A DNA stretch of 64,000 nt from JACPYF01 sp947085525 (GCA_947085525.1 CAMTWU010000007.1:1-64000), one strand, 5' to 3'; shown: positions 43,162-52,880, counted from the stretch's first letter. Program-made: numbers and translations. Notes: generated from the sequence alone by a model not told the origin.

Positions 43162-43848
43162 ATGATTTTGTTAGATAGGGTCACGAAAAACTACGGTGTT
43201 AAAGACACTAAACCAGCGCTCAATAGGGTAACGTTACACATCGAACCCCGTGAGTTTGCAATTTTAGTAGGCACCAGTGGAGCAGGTAAATCAACACTGC
43301 TCAAACTGTTGACGTGTGAAGAAAAGGCAACTAGTGGCAAGATTGTTGTTGGCGGTATCGATTATGACGACCTGAAACCTGCACAAATACCTCTATTGCG
43401 TCGTAAAATCGGTGTAGTTTTTCAAGATTTCAAATTGTTACCACAACGAACAGTATTCGAGAACATTGCCTTTGCATTAGAAATCGCTGGTATGACAAAC
43501 CGCGAGATTAAATCTACGGTGCCGAAAGTAATTAAACTCGTCGGGCTAGAAGGCAAAGAAAAGCAATTCCCACGACAGCTCAGTGGCGGTGAACAGCAAC
43601 GCGTAGCGATTGCCCGTGCGGTAGTCCGTCAGCCAAAAATCTTGATTGCCGACGAGCCGACAGGCAACCTCGATCCGCGTCACAGCTGGGAGATTATCAA
43701 ACTGCTCGAGAAAATTAATCGCTATGGCACAACAGTACTGCTAACAACTCACAACGCTGAAATTGTGAACAAACTCAAACGTCGGGTGATCACAATCGAT
43801 GGCGGCAAGATCAGTAGTGATCAAGTGAGCGGGAGTTACCGACAATGA
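43162..43848 (+). CDS. ftsE: Cell division ATP-binding protein FtsE
   Basis: The ATPase of the FtsEX complex. Walker A is GTSGAGKST at residues 37-45, the signature LSGGEQQRVAIARA is near 137, and Walker B is ILIADEPTGNLD. TATAAT at 43147-43152 lies 9 nt before the ATG. It overlaps ftsX by 4 nt. Length 228 aa. Confidence 0.97.
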   Translation: MILLDRVTKNYGVKDTKPALNRVTLHIEPREFAILVGTSGAGKSTLLKLLTCEEKATSGKIVVGGIDYDDLKPAQIPLLRRKIGVVFQDFKLLPQRTVFENIAFALEIAGMTNREIKSTVPKVIKLVGLEGKEKQFPRQLSGGEQQRVAIARAVVRQPKILIADEPTGNLDPRHSWEIIKLLEKINRYGTTVLLTTHNAEIVNKLKRRVITIDGGKISSDQVSGSYRQ

Positions 43849-44840
43849 CCAAGAAATCCTCTAACGCTAGCAAAACTTCAGCCGAACTACGACGCAAGAA
43901 AGAACTGCGACGACGGTATATTACATTTATCCGAATGTGTCGTTACGGTGTCAACAACTTTTCACGTAACGCGTGGCTGACTATTGCAGCGACTATCGTG
44001 ATGACTATTACATTACTGGTCATTTTCTCGACACTAGTTGCACGGAGTGTGCTACTAGACACTGTCGATGACTTGCGGCAAAAAGTCGATGTGTCTATAT
44101 ATCTAAAGGAAGACACTAGTGAAGCAACGGTAGAGAAGCTCACTAGGAAATTACAAAGTTCTGAACAGGTTGCAAAGGTAAGCTACGTGACGCCTGACGA
44201 AGCAAAAGACAGGTATATTAATAGCGATAATCCGTCTCAGCAAACACTGGACTTTATCGGTGAATACAAAGATGGTTTTTTACCAGGATCGCTGCGAGTA
44301 GTGCCGAAAAATCTCAATGATATGAGTGCCATAGAAAAGCTTGTCAATGATGACAAATCGTTCCAGCAGGCGATTGATCCAGAGCGTAAACCATCATATG
44401 CAGGTCCTAAACGTGAAGCGATCGATAATATTGGTCGCGGTGTATATTTTGCTGAACGCGCGGGGTTGATAGCCAGTGCAATATTTATTGGTATCTCTAT
44501 ATTAATTATATTTAATACTATCCGTATGGCAATCTATAATCGTAAAGAAGAGATCGAAATGATGAAACTAATTGGGGCAGAAAAGAGCTTTATCCAGGGG
44601 CCGTTCATCGTAGAGTCCATGATGTATGGGTTTTTTGCTGCAATATTCGCGTTTATTCTAGGCTTGATCGGTCTGCTGAGTTTGCAACAAAAACTACACA
44701 GCTACGGTATTTTGGTAGATAACACCTATAATTTTGTACTGACAGGTTCGCCGTTCATCGTCATAGGATTGATATTTATTGGAGCGCTTATAGGAGTCGT
44801 CTCGTCGTTTTTTGCAGTTAACAGGCATTTGAAAATTTAA
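43845..44840 (+). CDS. ftsX: Cell division protein FtsX
   Basis: The membrane partner of FtsE. A basic N-terminus leads to the first helix (WLTIAATIVMTITLLVIFSTL), a large extracellular loop of about 120 residues with the pattern SIYLKEDTSEATVEKL, and three C-terminal helices around IYNRKEEIEMMKLIGAEKSF. Length 331 aa. It transmits ATP hydrolysis to an extracellular cell-wall hydrolase, probably the next gene. Confidence 0.95.
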   Translation: MTKKSSNASKTSAELRRKKELRRRYITFIRMCRYGVNNFSRNAWLTIAATIVMTITLLVIFSTLVARSVLLDTVDDLRQKVDVSIYLKEDTSEATVEKLTRKLQSSEQVAKVSYVTPDEAKDRYINSDNPSQQTLDFIGEYKDGFLPGSLRVVPKNLNDMSAIEKLVNDDKSFQQAIDPERKPSYAGPKREAIDNIGRGVYFAERAGLIASAIFIGISILIIFNTIRMAIYNRKEEIEMMKLIGAEKSFIQGPFIVESMMYGFFAAIFAFILGLIGLLSLQQKLHSYGILVDNTYNFVLTGSPFIVIGLIFIGALIGVVSSFFAVNRHLKI

Positions 44841-44904
44841 CTAAAGCATATCAAGGGCGTAAGTGTTGACGCTTATGCTAATATATGCTAGATTGGAGAT
44901 ATAT

Positions 44905-46041
44905 ATGAAATTACAGTCCACCACACTGGTTATGAAACGCTTTGCGACGTCAACTTTGATAGTCGCTAGTGCAATTACGTTGACGTTTACGTCAGTAACG
45001 ACACCGGTGTATGCAGATAGATATGACGATCAGATCCGTGCGATTGAACGTCAAGTGAGCGGATATCAAGCCCAAGCAGCGCAGTTGGGTGCTCAGGCTG
45101 ACTCTTTGCAAAATACAGTCAATGAACTACAAGCCCAACAAAATACTATCCAGGCGCAAGTAGATCTTTCACAGGCAAAATATGACCAACTAGTTGCTAA
45201 GATCAAAGATACTGAGGGAAAAATTGCTCGTAATAAAGATATATTAAAAGAAACACTGACTGAATTGTATGTAAACGACAAAGTTTCACCGATCGAAATG
45301 ATTGCCAGTAGTAAAAACATTGGTGATTATTTGGATCAGCAAGAATATCGCAATACTATGCGAGACCGAGTAGAAGGTTCTATCAATGAGATCAAGAAAC
45401 TCAAAATACAACTTGAGCAAAAACGTGATGATGCAAAAAAAGTGCTGGATGATCAAAATTATCAGAAGGCTGCACTAGTTGCCAAGAAAGCTGAACAAGC
45501 AAACTTGTTAGCGCAGACTCAGAATAATGAAGCAGCCTTTCAGGGCTTGATCGGTCAACAGAATAGTCAGATTAGCAGTCTCCGTGCCCAACAAGCAACT
45601 GCTAACTCATCTCGTTTGCGATCTGGTGGCGGTAATGTCACAGCTGGTGACTATAGTAAGGGCGGCTACCCTGGATACCTGGCAGGTGCACCACAAGACA
45701 GCATCGTTGATCCATGGGGTATGTACAACCGAGAATGTGTCAGTTACACCGCATGGCGCGTACAGCAACAATACGGTTACATGCCATATTGGGGTGGGCG
45801 TGGGAATGCTAACCAATGGCCTTCAGCTGCACGAGCAGCCGGTATTCCAACTGGTAGCACGCCACGTGTTGGGTCAGTCGCAATTATGAACATAGGTTCA
45901 TACGGACACTCTGCATGGGTAGAGTCAGTCAATGGAAACACTGTTCGAGTAAGTCAGTATAACTGGGGCATACGAGGGGAATATTCTGAAATGACCATCT
46001 CGGCAAGTTCATTCGATACATACATCTACTTTGGCGGATAA
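44905..46041 (+). CDS. Secreted coiled-coil CHAP-domain peptidoglycan hydrolase
   Basis: The start at 44905 follows GGAG and gives a signal peptide ending TTPVYA-D. A long coiled coil (about residues 40-235) precedes a C-terminal CHAP domain with the catalytic Cys near 278 (RECVSYTAW) and His near 334 (YGHSAWVE). The layout is that of PcsB-like hydrolases activated by FtsEX, and the gene follows ftsX directly. The product should split septal peptidoglycan. Length 378 aa. Confidence 0.92.
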   Translation: MKLQSTTLVMKRFATSTLIVASAITLTFTSVTTPVYADRYDDQIRAIERQVSGYQAQAAQLGAQADSLQNTVNELQAQQNTIQAQVDLSQAKYDQLVAKIKDTEGKIARNKDILKETLTELYVNDKVSPIEMIASSKNIGDYLDQQEYRNTMRDRVEGSINEIKKLKIQLEQKRDDAKKVLDDQNYQKAALVAKKAEQANLLAQTQNNEAAFQGLIGQQNSQISSLRAQQATANSSRLRSGGGNVTAGDYSKGGYPGYLAGAPQDSIVDPWGMYNRECVSYTAWRVQQQYGYMPYWGGRGNANQWPSAARAAGIPTGSTPRVGSVAIMNIGSYGHSAWVESVNGNTVRVSQYNWGIRGEYSEMTISASSFDTYIYFGG

Positions 46042-46092
46042 GCCACAATGTTCATGTTATTATAGATAACAAGTAATAGAAAAAGGGAGCTA

Positions 46093-47256
46093 ATGGGAAA
46101 GGAAACTGACAAAAAAGTCGGCGCAAAGCGTCGCACTGTATCATATTTCACGCTTTCAGCGAGTGTGATAGTTGCTGTGCTAATCGGTTTTCTGGTTGGT
46201 ACGCGTAGCAATGACTTCTTTATCTCGGACAATAGCCTAACCCCGCTCAAAGAGACCTACAAGGCACTCAAGAGCAACTACGATGGCAAGTTAGATGACA
46301 AAAAGCTGATCGAAGGCGCGAGCCGTGGTATGGTGCAAGCTGCGGGCGATCCATATACTGTATTCTTTGACAAAAAAGAAGCAGCCGAGTTTGAAAAAGA
46401 CCTGGACGGACAGTTTAGTGGCATAGGCGCAGAGCTTGGTAAAAAAGATGACAAACTAGTGATTATTTCAGCGCTCGATTCCAGCCCGGCTCAAAAAGAA
46501 GGCCTGAAATATAATGATGTCATTGCAGGTGTGAACGGTGAAGAAACAACAGGTTGGTCGGTTGACAAATCTGTCTCGAAAATCAGGGGTGAAAAAGGAA
46601 CAAGTGTGAAGCTGACGATTGTACGTGATGGTGAAGTATCTGAAGTCAATATTGTTCGCGATACCATCACAGACCCAAGTGTAAAAACCGAAGAAAAGAG
46701 CGATGTCGGTATTATCCGTATATCACGATTTGGCTCAGATACCGCTAGTCTGACTCGCGAAGCAGCCGAAAAATTTGCTAATAAAAAAGCTGTTGTCGTT
46801 GATTTGCGAGGAAATGGCGGCGGATATTTGCAAGCAGCACAAAAAATATCGAGCCTGTGGTTAGATGAAGGTCAAGTAGTTGTCAGCGAGCGCTCTGGGC
46901 GACAAACCAAGCAATCTTACAAGTCAGAAGGCGACAATATACTAAAAGGTGTATCGACGGTTGTGTTGATCGATGAAGGCAGTGCAAGTGCTAGTGAGAT
47001 CTTGGCTGGTGCGCTGCAAGACCACGGCGTGGCAAAAATAGTTGGACAGCAGAGTTTTGGTAAAGGATCGGTTCAGGATGTGATAGACCTTCGTAACGGT
47101 GCTAAACTAAAGGCCACTATTGCTCGTTGGTATACACCAAATGGCAAAAATATTAGCAAACACGGTATCACGCCGGACGTGGTTGTTGTGGCTGGTAAAA
47201 ACGATAACAAAGATAACGATACGCAGCTGAACAAGGCACTGGATATCATAAAATAG
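46093..47256 (+). CDS. ctpA: C-terminal processing peptidase, S41 family
   Basis: A membrane-anchored protease with one N-terminal helix (residues 18-38), a PDZ domain (GIGAELGKKDDKLVII...KYNDVIAGVNG) and a catalytic domain with Ser near 298 (EGSASASEI) and Lys near 323 (SFGKGSVQ). AAAGGGAG precedes the ATG. Its position after the FtsEX-hydrolase genes fits a role in turning over cell-wall enzymes. Length 387 aa. Confidence 0.95.
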   Translation: MGKETDKKVGAKRRTVSYFTLSASVIVAVLIGFLVGTRSNDFFISDNSLTPLKETYKALKSNYDGKLDDKKLIEGASRGMVQAAGDPYTVFFDKKEAAEFEKDLDGQFSGIGAELGKKDDKLVIISALDSSPAQKEGLKYNDVIAGVNGEETTGWSVDKSVSKIRGEKGTSVKLTIVRDGEVSEVNIVRDTITDPSVKTEEKSDVGIIRISRFGSDTASLTREAAEKFANKKAVVVDLRGNGGGYLQAAQKISSLWLDEGQVVVSERSGRQTKQSYKSEGDNILKGVSTVVLIDEGSASASEILAGALQDHGVAKIVGQQSFGKGSVQDVIDLRNGAKLKATIARWYTPNGKNISKHGITPDVVVVAGKNDNKDNDTQLNKALDIIK

Positions 47257-47275
47257 GTATGATAGTATAAATCGT

Positions 47276-47719
47276 ATGGAACCAGTAAAGAAGAAAATCT
47301 TACTAGTAGAAGATGACACTAATCTCGCAGCTGTCTATCGTGGTCGTCTGGAGCTCGAAGGCTTTGCAGTTGTCGAAGTCCACAATGGTGAAGACGCACT
47401 CTCTAACACAGTCAAAGAAAAGCCAGACCTCATATTGCTAGACGCTATGATGCCAAAAATCAGTGGGTTTGATGTATTAGACATCCTACGTAACACCCCT
47501 GAGACAGCTAACGTGCGAGTTATCATGTTAACCGCATTGTCTCAGGACAAAGACAAAGAACGTGCTGAAAATCTGGGTGCAGACGAATACCTAGTCAAGT
47601 CACAAGTCGTGATAGGCGACGTTGTCGAGAGGGTGAAACATCACCTAGGTGTGAATACACCGCCTGCTGCGGCACAAGCAGAAGAACCAACGACTCCTCT
47701 TGCTGAACCAACTGTATAG
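47276..47719 (+). CDS. Receiver-only response regulator
   Basis: A 147-aa CheY-like protein. Acidic residues EDD at 12-14, phospho-acceptor Asp56 (LILLDAMMP), the conserved Thr (VIMLTALS) and Lys (YLVKSQ) are all present. A short proline/alanine-rich tail replaces any output domain. TATGAT (47258-47263) lies 12 nt before the ATG. No kinase is adjacent; the nearest is 6 kb away at 53304. Confidence 0.9.
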   Translation: MEPVKKKILLVEDDTNLAAVYRGRLELEGFAVVEVHNGEDALSNTVKEKPDLILLDAMMPKISGFDVLDILRNTPETANVRVIMLTALSQDKDKERAENLGADEYLVKSQVVIGDVVERVKHHLGVNTPPAAAQAEEPTTPLAEPTV

Positions 47720-47740
47720 AAAATTTATTTACTTTACTGA

Positions 47741-47844
47741 CTAATCTCTCAAATAACTACACTCAGATACACATATTAATCAGGTCAGTGTTAATGTGTT
47801 CCTCGGGGAACTAGAGTCTTCGCTTTAGTTATCTGAGAGATTAG
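47741..47844 (+). ncRNA. Structured RNA element, family E, copy 2
   Basis: The outer stem 47741-47759/47826-47844 pairs 10 bp, then a 2x2 internal loop, then 7 bp, with sequence unrelated to copy 1. CACTCAGATACAC (47760-47772) is identical to copy 1, and 47800-47822 matches 28949-28971 at 21 of 23 positions. An inner hairpin ATTAA/TTAAT lies between them. It sits between the convergent receiver and rpmA genes with no T-run on either side. Strand is uncertain. Confidence 0.6.
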
Positions 47845-47848
47845 CTAT

Positions 47849-48121
47849 TTATTCTACGATTACTTGAGTACGACGTGTAGTCTTACCCGTAAATAGGCGT
47901 TTTTTAACTGATTTGAACGCCACTGTACCAGCTGTTTTTGCGTGGATAGTAAAGTTTTTAGAGATGTATGTACCAGGACCTGCAACTTTTGTTGCGCCAA
48001 CTTGACGGACAATTACTTCGCCAGCATTGACTTTTTGACCACCAAAACGCTTCACACCGAGCCGTTGTCCGGGTGATTTACGATTGTTTTTACTGGTTCC
48101 GCCTGCTTTGACGTTTGACAT
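47849..48121 (-). CDS. rpmA: 50S ribosomal protein L27
   Basis: A 90-aa product beginning MSNVKAGGTSKNNRKSPGQRLGVKRFGGQKV, a clear L27. It starts 4 nt after the stop of the methyltransferase gene upstream on the same strand, so the two may share a transcript. It is not next to rplU as is usual. Confidence 0.96.
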   Translation of the reverse strand: MSNVKAGGTSKNNRKSPGQRLGVKRFGGQKVNAGEVIVRQVGATKVAGPGTYISKNFTIHAKTAGTVAFKSVKKRLFTGKTTRRTQVIVE

Positions 48122-48125
48122 TGTG

Positions 48126-49316
48126 TTATATCCTGCTTAATACTAATAGTTCACGTCCGACAATTTGATCTTCTCGGTGATAGATTAAATCTTTTTCATT
48201 AGAGTGAACAAAACTTATACGATTGTACCCCAGATCGTTCAACCGGTCAAGAGTACGAAGGTGATAAACCTTATTTCTGACAAACCAAGCTGGCACAGCC
48301 AGGCACAACCTGGTGTCTTTTTTGGTCTGAGATGCTATGTTTGCTAGGAATTTTTTCAGAATTGTATCGCAATCATTGATCGTTTTTTGTAGAATTGCAT
48401 CATCCGGAACTAAGGTGAATGGTCGCCCCAAATATCCTTCACAAGCTATGATATCGATAGGTTGCTGCCACGTTGTATCAGTGGCATCGCCTTCATGTAG
48501 ATACCAATCAAACCTTAGTTTATGGGTTTCAGTGAGCCAGTTTAGGTTGTCGCGGCTGTAGCGGATCATTTTCTCATCGATATCTGTTCCGTATACCCGA
48601 TAGCCCATCAAAGCTGCTTCTTGTAATACAACTCCAGTACCACAAAAAGGGTCGAGTACTCGTGAGGAAGTCTCTAAAGACTCATCAAATGCACTAATGG
48701 ATTGCTGAGCAGCTGCAATATTGATAATTGTTTGCGCCAATTTAGGCGGTAGCATGCCGACTCGAGCATCGCGTTTTGGTCGCCCGTGATCACGCAAAGT
48801 ATAGGCATCAATATCTTGCACATTTGTAGTTTGAGCAACTATTGTGTTCGCTCCATCTCTTATGAGTAGCAATTCTAGGCCCAATTCACTGATCAATTTG
48901 TTGTGTAATACCTGTGCACTATTGAGTACATTTTCATTATTTGGCACCAAGCGTACTGAACGATTCTGTGCTTTAACCGCTTTTTTGATACTCAGTCCTA
49001 ATGCTGTGATCTTCGCGGGATTAGTTTGTAACCCGTAACAACTAATACCAAGCTTTAATTTACCTTCGGGTAGAGTGTGTGAATACTTGCTAATTTTTTC
49101 AGTTAAATGCTTTTTTATCTCTGTTATATCGGTTGTTCTCAAGGTAACTGATTCTTCAGCAGTTTTCATAGCGCCGCCAATACGAGCAAAATCAACTGGT
49201 TCAGTAGTGTGTACTTTTACAGCGTAGGCGCCAATAGGCTCTAGTGCGTCACTGCCATATAAACTCTCTAGTTCTGCTAGGCCAATTGCAGGTTGTCGCC
49301 CCAAAATATATATCAT
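48126..49316 (-). CDS. Trm11-like THUMP-class RNA methyltransferase
   Basis: A 396-aa protein whose C-terminal half has the SAM motif DPFCGTGVVLQEAALMGYRVYGTDID and a catalytic-type segment where Trm11 enzymes have DPPYG but this protein reads ACEGYLGRP. The N-terminal half resembles the THUMP/NFLD region. The ATG at 49316 is preferred over the TTG at 49352, because TATAAA lies 9 nt before it on the minus strand. Probably modifies a tRNA guanosine; the exact site is unknown. Confidence 0.78.
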   Translation of the reverse strand: MIYILGRQPAIGLAELESLYGSDALEPIGAYAVKVHTTEPVDFARIGGAMKTAEESVTLRTTDITEIKKHLTEKISKYSHTLPEGKLKLGISCYGLQTNPAKITALGLSIKKAVKAQNRSVRLVPNNENVLNSAQVLHNKLISELGLELLLIRDGANTIVAQTTNVQDIDAYTLRDHGRPKRDARVGMLPPKLAQTIINIAAAQQSISAFDESLETSSRVLDPFCGTGVVLQEAALMGYRVYGTDIDEKMIRYSRDNLNWLTETHKLRFDWYLHEGDATDTTWQQPIDIIACEGYLGRPFTLVPDDAILQKTINDCDTILKKFLANIASQTKKDTRLCLAVPAWFVRNKVYHLRTLDRLNDLGYNRISFVHSNEKDLIYHREDQIVGRELLVLSRI

Positions 49317-49373
49317 TCTATCTATTTTATAGTTCTCAGGTGTAATCACCAAATTTCGGGTATAATAGTAGGT

Positions 49374-50414
49374 ATGTCAACACGGGGTATCATCAGTCTT
49401 ATTACGCTATTTTTACTAATAACGGTGCTCTTTACGGCGCGTAACGAGATTGCTGTCGCCTGGAAACTGATTAGCGAAGTTAATGTATGGATACTAGCAC
49501 TGTTGATACCGATGCAAGCTTTGGTATATTTCGCAGCTGGTGAGATGATGTTTACCTATCTACGCGGTAAACACGCGATCCGAAACATACCACGTCTCAC
49601 ACTTACGCGTATGGCCTTGGAACTTAATTTTGTGAACCATCTTTTACCTAGTGGAGGAGTATCAGGTATTTCATATATGAGTTGGCGTCTCAGTAAATAT
49701 GGGGTGCCGCCTGGGCGAGCCACTATGTCACAAATTGTTCGTTATACTGCTGGTTTCTTGGCATTTTTAACCCTTCTGTTGATATCAGTTGTACTGATCA
49801 CACTTGATACAGGTGTTGATAGGTTTATTATTTTGGTCAGTAGTGTGCTGGCGTCGACAATTGTGTGTTTTATGATTTTTGGCATCTATATTATAAGTAG
49901 CTCAACGCGTTTGGCAGGATTTGCCAAATGGTCAACCCACGCTATTAACGTGTCGGTTCGCAGACTTAGCTTTGGGCGCAAACCTCATACTGTTGAGCTG
50001 CACAAAGTTGAACAATTTTTTCACGATATTCACAAAGATTACATAGAGCTACGCGCTGACAAGAAACTACTGCTCAAACCCTTTCTATGGGGTTTAATCT
50101 ACAATGCAGCTGATGTCGGACTGTTTGTAATAGGTTTTTGGGCGCTGGGGTATGCAGTCAACCCTGCTGCAATCGTGATTGCCTATGGCATTGCATCAAT
50201 CGCAGGATTTATCGTTATTACCCCTGGTGGTGCCGGTGCATATGAGGCGTTGATGATAGGTTTCCTAGGTACAGCTGGCATACCATCGGGCGTCGTGATT
50301 GCAGGCGTACTACTTACTCGTGTTGTTTTGCTCATTGGTACAGTCATCAGCGGCTATTTCTTCTATCAACTAACGATCCTCAAATATGGAAAAACTCCAA
50401 CTAACTCCAACTGA
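49374..50414 (+). CDS. Flippase-like membrane protein (LPG synthase TM-like, UPF0104)
   Basis: A 346-aa protein with about eight membrane helices and the family motifs NFVNHLLPSGGVSGISYMSWRL and ITPGGAGAYEALMIGFL. The family includes the flippase part of MprF and other lipid-handling proteins. The ATG at 49374 follows TATAAT (49361-49366) by 7 nt; 27 upstream codons in frame are likely untranslated. It overlaps xseA by 29 nt. Confidence 0.87.
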   Translation: MSTRGIISLITLFLLITVLFTARNEIAVAWKLISEVNVWILALLIPMQALVYFAAGEMMFTYLRGKHAIRNIPRLTLTRMALELNFVNHLLPSGGVSGISYMSWRLSKYGVPPGRATMSQIVRYTAGFLAFLTLLLISVVLITLDTGVDRFIILVSSVLASTIVCFMIFGIYIISSSTRLAGFAKWSTHAINVSVRRLSFGRKPHTVELHKVEQFFHDIHKDYIELRADKKLLLKPFLWGLIYNAADVGLFVIGFWALGYAVNPAAIVIAYGIASIAGFIVITPGGAGAYEALMIGFLGTAGIPSGVVIAGVLLTRVVLLIGTVISGYFFYQLTILKYGKTPTNSN

Positions 50415-51498
50415 GTTCATTGCTCTGACTAACCAAACGCTCGAATATGCATATCCGAGCATAGAAATTATTGGAGAAATCTCCAGTTTCAAAGTAAACC
50501 AGGGTAAATTTGTATTTTTTGATATCAAAGATGAAGGTGCGAGTGTGGGTTGTTTTATGATGTTGTTTTCGCTCAGAACGGCACTAGAAGACGGCATGAA
50601 GGTCATTGTCACAGCACAGCCAAAACTGACTCAATGGGGCAAATTTAGCCTAACGGTTCGTAGTGTGCAACCAGTAGGCGAAGGCAGCCTAAAGCGTAGT
50701 TTTGAGCTATTAAAGGCAAAGCTAGACAAAGAAGGGCTATTTAAGCCAGAGCGCAAACGCCCGTTACCCGAGTTGCTATCACGAATCGGTGTGATTAGCT
50801 CGACTGGCGCTGCTGGTTATGGTGACTTTATCAAAATTCTGGACGAGCGTTGGGGTGGGTTGCAAGTTGATGTCGCCCACACACAAGTCCAAGGCGTGGC
50901 AGCGGCCGAGCAAATCGTCCGAGCGTTGCAATATTTCAACGAAAGCGCCGAGTCGCGCGATGTAATCGTGATTGTCCGTGGTGGTGGTAGTCTAGATGAT
51001 CTCAGTACATTCAATGACGAAGTGTTGGTGCGAGCGATTGCTAGTTCACGATTGCCAGTCATGACAGGGATAGGGCACGAAGACGATGTCAGCTTGGCAG
51101 ACCTAGCCGCAGACAAACGCGCTAGTACGCCTAGCAATGCAGCCCAGATATTAGTCCCTGATCGTCGTGAATTTGCAGCTAGTTTGAAATCTAGTATTTT
51201 CAGTGCGGCTGCGAGTTTGCAATATACATATGATCGTCGCCAACAACAGTTAGAAACCGATATGCAGCGTATCAATATTCGTTTGCAGCAGCGGTATGAA
51301 ACATTATTTGATAATTATCAGTCGCTGACCCGCAGCCTGAGCCAGCTAAACCCGCAAAACGTACTGAAGCGGGGGTATAGTCTGGTAAAGCTAGAGAATG
51401 GTCAATCAATTGTTGGTGCAAAAAAAGGTGATGTATTGGATATCGAAACCAGCGAAAGTATAATAAAAGCAGGAGTAATTTCAAATGACAAAAAGTAG
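50386..51498 (+). CDS. xseA: Exodeoxyribonuclease VII large subunit
   Basis: A single-strand-specific DNA nuclease subunit. The N-terminal OB fold (EIIGEISSFKVNQGKFVFFDIKDE) and the catalytic core (RIGVISSTGAAGYGDF, VIVRGGGSLDDLSTFNDE, MTGIGHEDDVSLADLAADKRASTPSNAA) are clear. The C-terminal helical region is short. Length 370 aa. It overlaps xseB by 14 nt. Confidence 0.96.
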   Translation: MEKLQLTPTEFIALTNQTLEYAYPSIEIIGEISSFKVNQGKFVFFDIKDEGASVGCFMMLFSLRTALEDGMKVIVTAQPKLTQWGKFSLTVRSVQPVGEGSLKRSFELLKAKLDKEGLFKPERKRPLPELLSRIGVISSTGAAGYGDFIKILDERWGGLQVDVAHTQVQGVAAAEQIVRALQYFNESAESRDVIVIVRGGGSLDDLSTFNDEVLVRAIASSRLPVMTGIGHEDDVSLADLAADKRASTPSNAAQILVPDRREFAASLKSSIFSAAASLQYTYDRRQQQLETDMQRINIRLQQRYETLFDNYQSLTRSLSQLNPQNVLKRGYSLVKLENGQSIVGAKKGDVLDIETSESIIKAGVISNDKK

Positions 51499-51682
51499 CA
51501 CAATTAAAGAAAAACTAAGCGAGCTTGACGAGCTAGTAGCTTGGTTCGAGAATGATGATGTTGATATAGAACTAGCACTCAAAAAGTTTGAAGCAGCTGA
51601 AAAGTTGGCTGACGCAATCGGCAGTGAACTAAAGACCGCCAAGAACAAGATAGAGGTGATCAAGAAAAAATTTGATGTTTGA
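51485..51682 (+). CDS. xseB: Exodeoxyribonuclease VII small subunit
   Basis: A 65-aa helical protein with the family pattern LSELDELVAWFENDDVDIELALKKFEAAEKLADAI. It overlaps xseA upstream and the methyltransferase gene downstream. Confidence 0.95.
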   Translation: MTKSSTIKEKLSELDELVAWFENDDVDIELALKKFEAAEKLADAIGSELKTAKNKIEVIKKKFDV

Positions 51683-52190
51683 TATCATCTTTTTTATCTT
51701 TGGTTTTATTGTTATTTCACTGGGTTTCGTGACGTTATTTGGTGCCCCATATGTACCAACGTTGGGTGAACAGGTCAAAGAAATTATGAAAATCAGACCA
51801 CTCACAAAAAAAGATGTGTTAGTTGATGTAGGCTCGGGTGATGGGGTGGTTTTGCGAGCAGCAGCCCGTAGCGGTGCGTGGGCTGAAGGTTACGAGTTAG
51901 GTCCGTGGCTATGGTTGGTTTCATCATTTTTGTGTCGAAAGTACGACAATATCGTGATTCACTTTGGCAGTTTTTGGCGTCAAGAATTACCAGCCGATAC
52001 TACAGTTGTCTACACATTTCTAAACGGTAAGTTCATGCCAAAATTAGAGAAAAAGCTGCAAGCTCACGTCGATACACATGGCAAGCCTATTACATTTTTG
52101 ACATATGGGTTCAAGATCAAAGGTCGCGAGATTGAAAAAACCGAAGGGCCAATCTTTTTGTATACATTCAAACCTAATTTACAATCATAA
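51675..52190 (+). CDS. Membrane-anchored SAM methyltransferase, FAM173-like
   Basis: A 171-aa protein with one N-terminal helix (FIFGFIVISLGFVTLFGAP) and a class I methyltransferase core: motif I is VLVDVGSGDGVVLRAA and is followed by GYELGPWLWLVSSFL. This combination resembles the FAM173/ATPSCKMT lysine methyltransferases. The catalytic loop VVYTFLNGKFMPKLEKKL is in the expected place. Substrate not known. It starts within xseB. Confidence 0.72.
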   Translation: MFDIIFFIFGFIVISLGFVTLFGAPYVPTLGEQVKEIMKIRPLTKKDVLVDVGSGDGVVLRAAARSGAWAEGYELGPWLWLVSSFLCRKYDNIVIHFGSFWRQELPADTTVVYTFLNGKFMPKLEKKLQAHVDTHGKPITFLTYGFKIKGREIEKTEGPIFLYTFKPNLQS

Positions 52191-52217
52191 GGTCTTTGGT
52201 GTATGATATCTAGTAAT

Positions 52218-52880
52218 ATGAAACAAACTATAAACCACCAATCAGGTTTCGTCACGGGAGCCGTCGTCACTAGTATTATCTTTGGTTTATTAGCACTAGT
52301 ATTCGGATCTGTCATGATCTGGGCGCTAGTCAACTATAACGATCAAAAGAATAATGTTGATCAAAAAATATTGGCAGCTCAAGAGGTTGCGAAATCACAA
52401 CAAAAAGCCAAAGATCAAGATATCTTTGATGAAAAAGAAAAAGACCCGTTGGCTGAGTTTGTTGGTCCAACAGACCTCGGTCGTGTGAATTTCAAATATC
52501 CAAAGACCTGGAACGTCTACGTGGCGAGTGATGGCAGTAAAGGTACTGTCTACCAGGCGTATTTACACCCAGGGGTCGTACCGCCAACTACTGCGGGACT
52601 GAACAAATTTGCGTTGCAAGTTTCAGTTCTGAACCAGTCGTATGATCAAATATTGCAACAATACGCCGGCTTGGTAAAACAAGGTACACTACGCAGTTCA
52701 TCTATCACAGCAAATGGCTTTAACGGACAGCGTTTTGATGGCAAATTCACAAAAGACGTTGATGGTTCAGCGGTTGTATTCAAAATTCGTGACAAAACTT
52801 TGGTTATAAAGACTGACTCAACAGCTTTCAAACCTGATTTTGATGACAAAGTTATCAAGACATTGTCGTTTGATCAATAA
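52218..52880 (+). CDS. Membrane-anchored extracytoplasmic protein
   Basis: A 220-aa protein with one N-terminal helix (FVTGAVVTSIIFGLLALVFGSVMIWALV), a charged helical stalk (QEVAKSQQKAKDQD) and a beta-rich outer domain that resembles PsbP-like or photosystem-type folds only loosely (RVNFKYPKTWNVYVASDG). The ATG at 52218 lies 10 nt after TATGAT (52202-52207), so it is preferred over the one inside the -10. Function unknown. Confidence 0.62.
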   Translation: MKQTINHQSGFVTGAVVTSIIFGLLALVFGSVMIWALVNYNDQKNNVDQKILAAQEVAKSQQKAKDQDIFDEKEKDPLAEFVGPTDLGRVNFKYPKTWNVYVASDGSKGTVYQAYLHPGVVPPTTAGLNKFALQVSVLNQSYDQILQQYAGLVKQGTLRSSSITANGFNGQRFDGKFTKDVDGSAVVFKIRDKTLVIKTDSTAFKPDFDDKVIKTLSFDQ

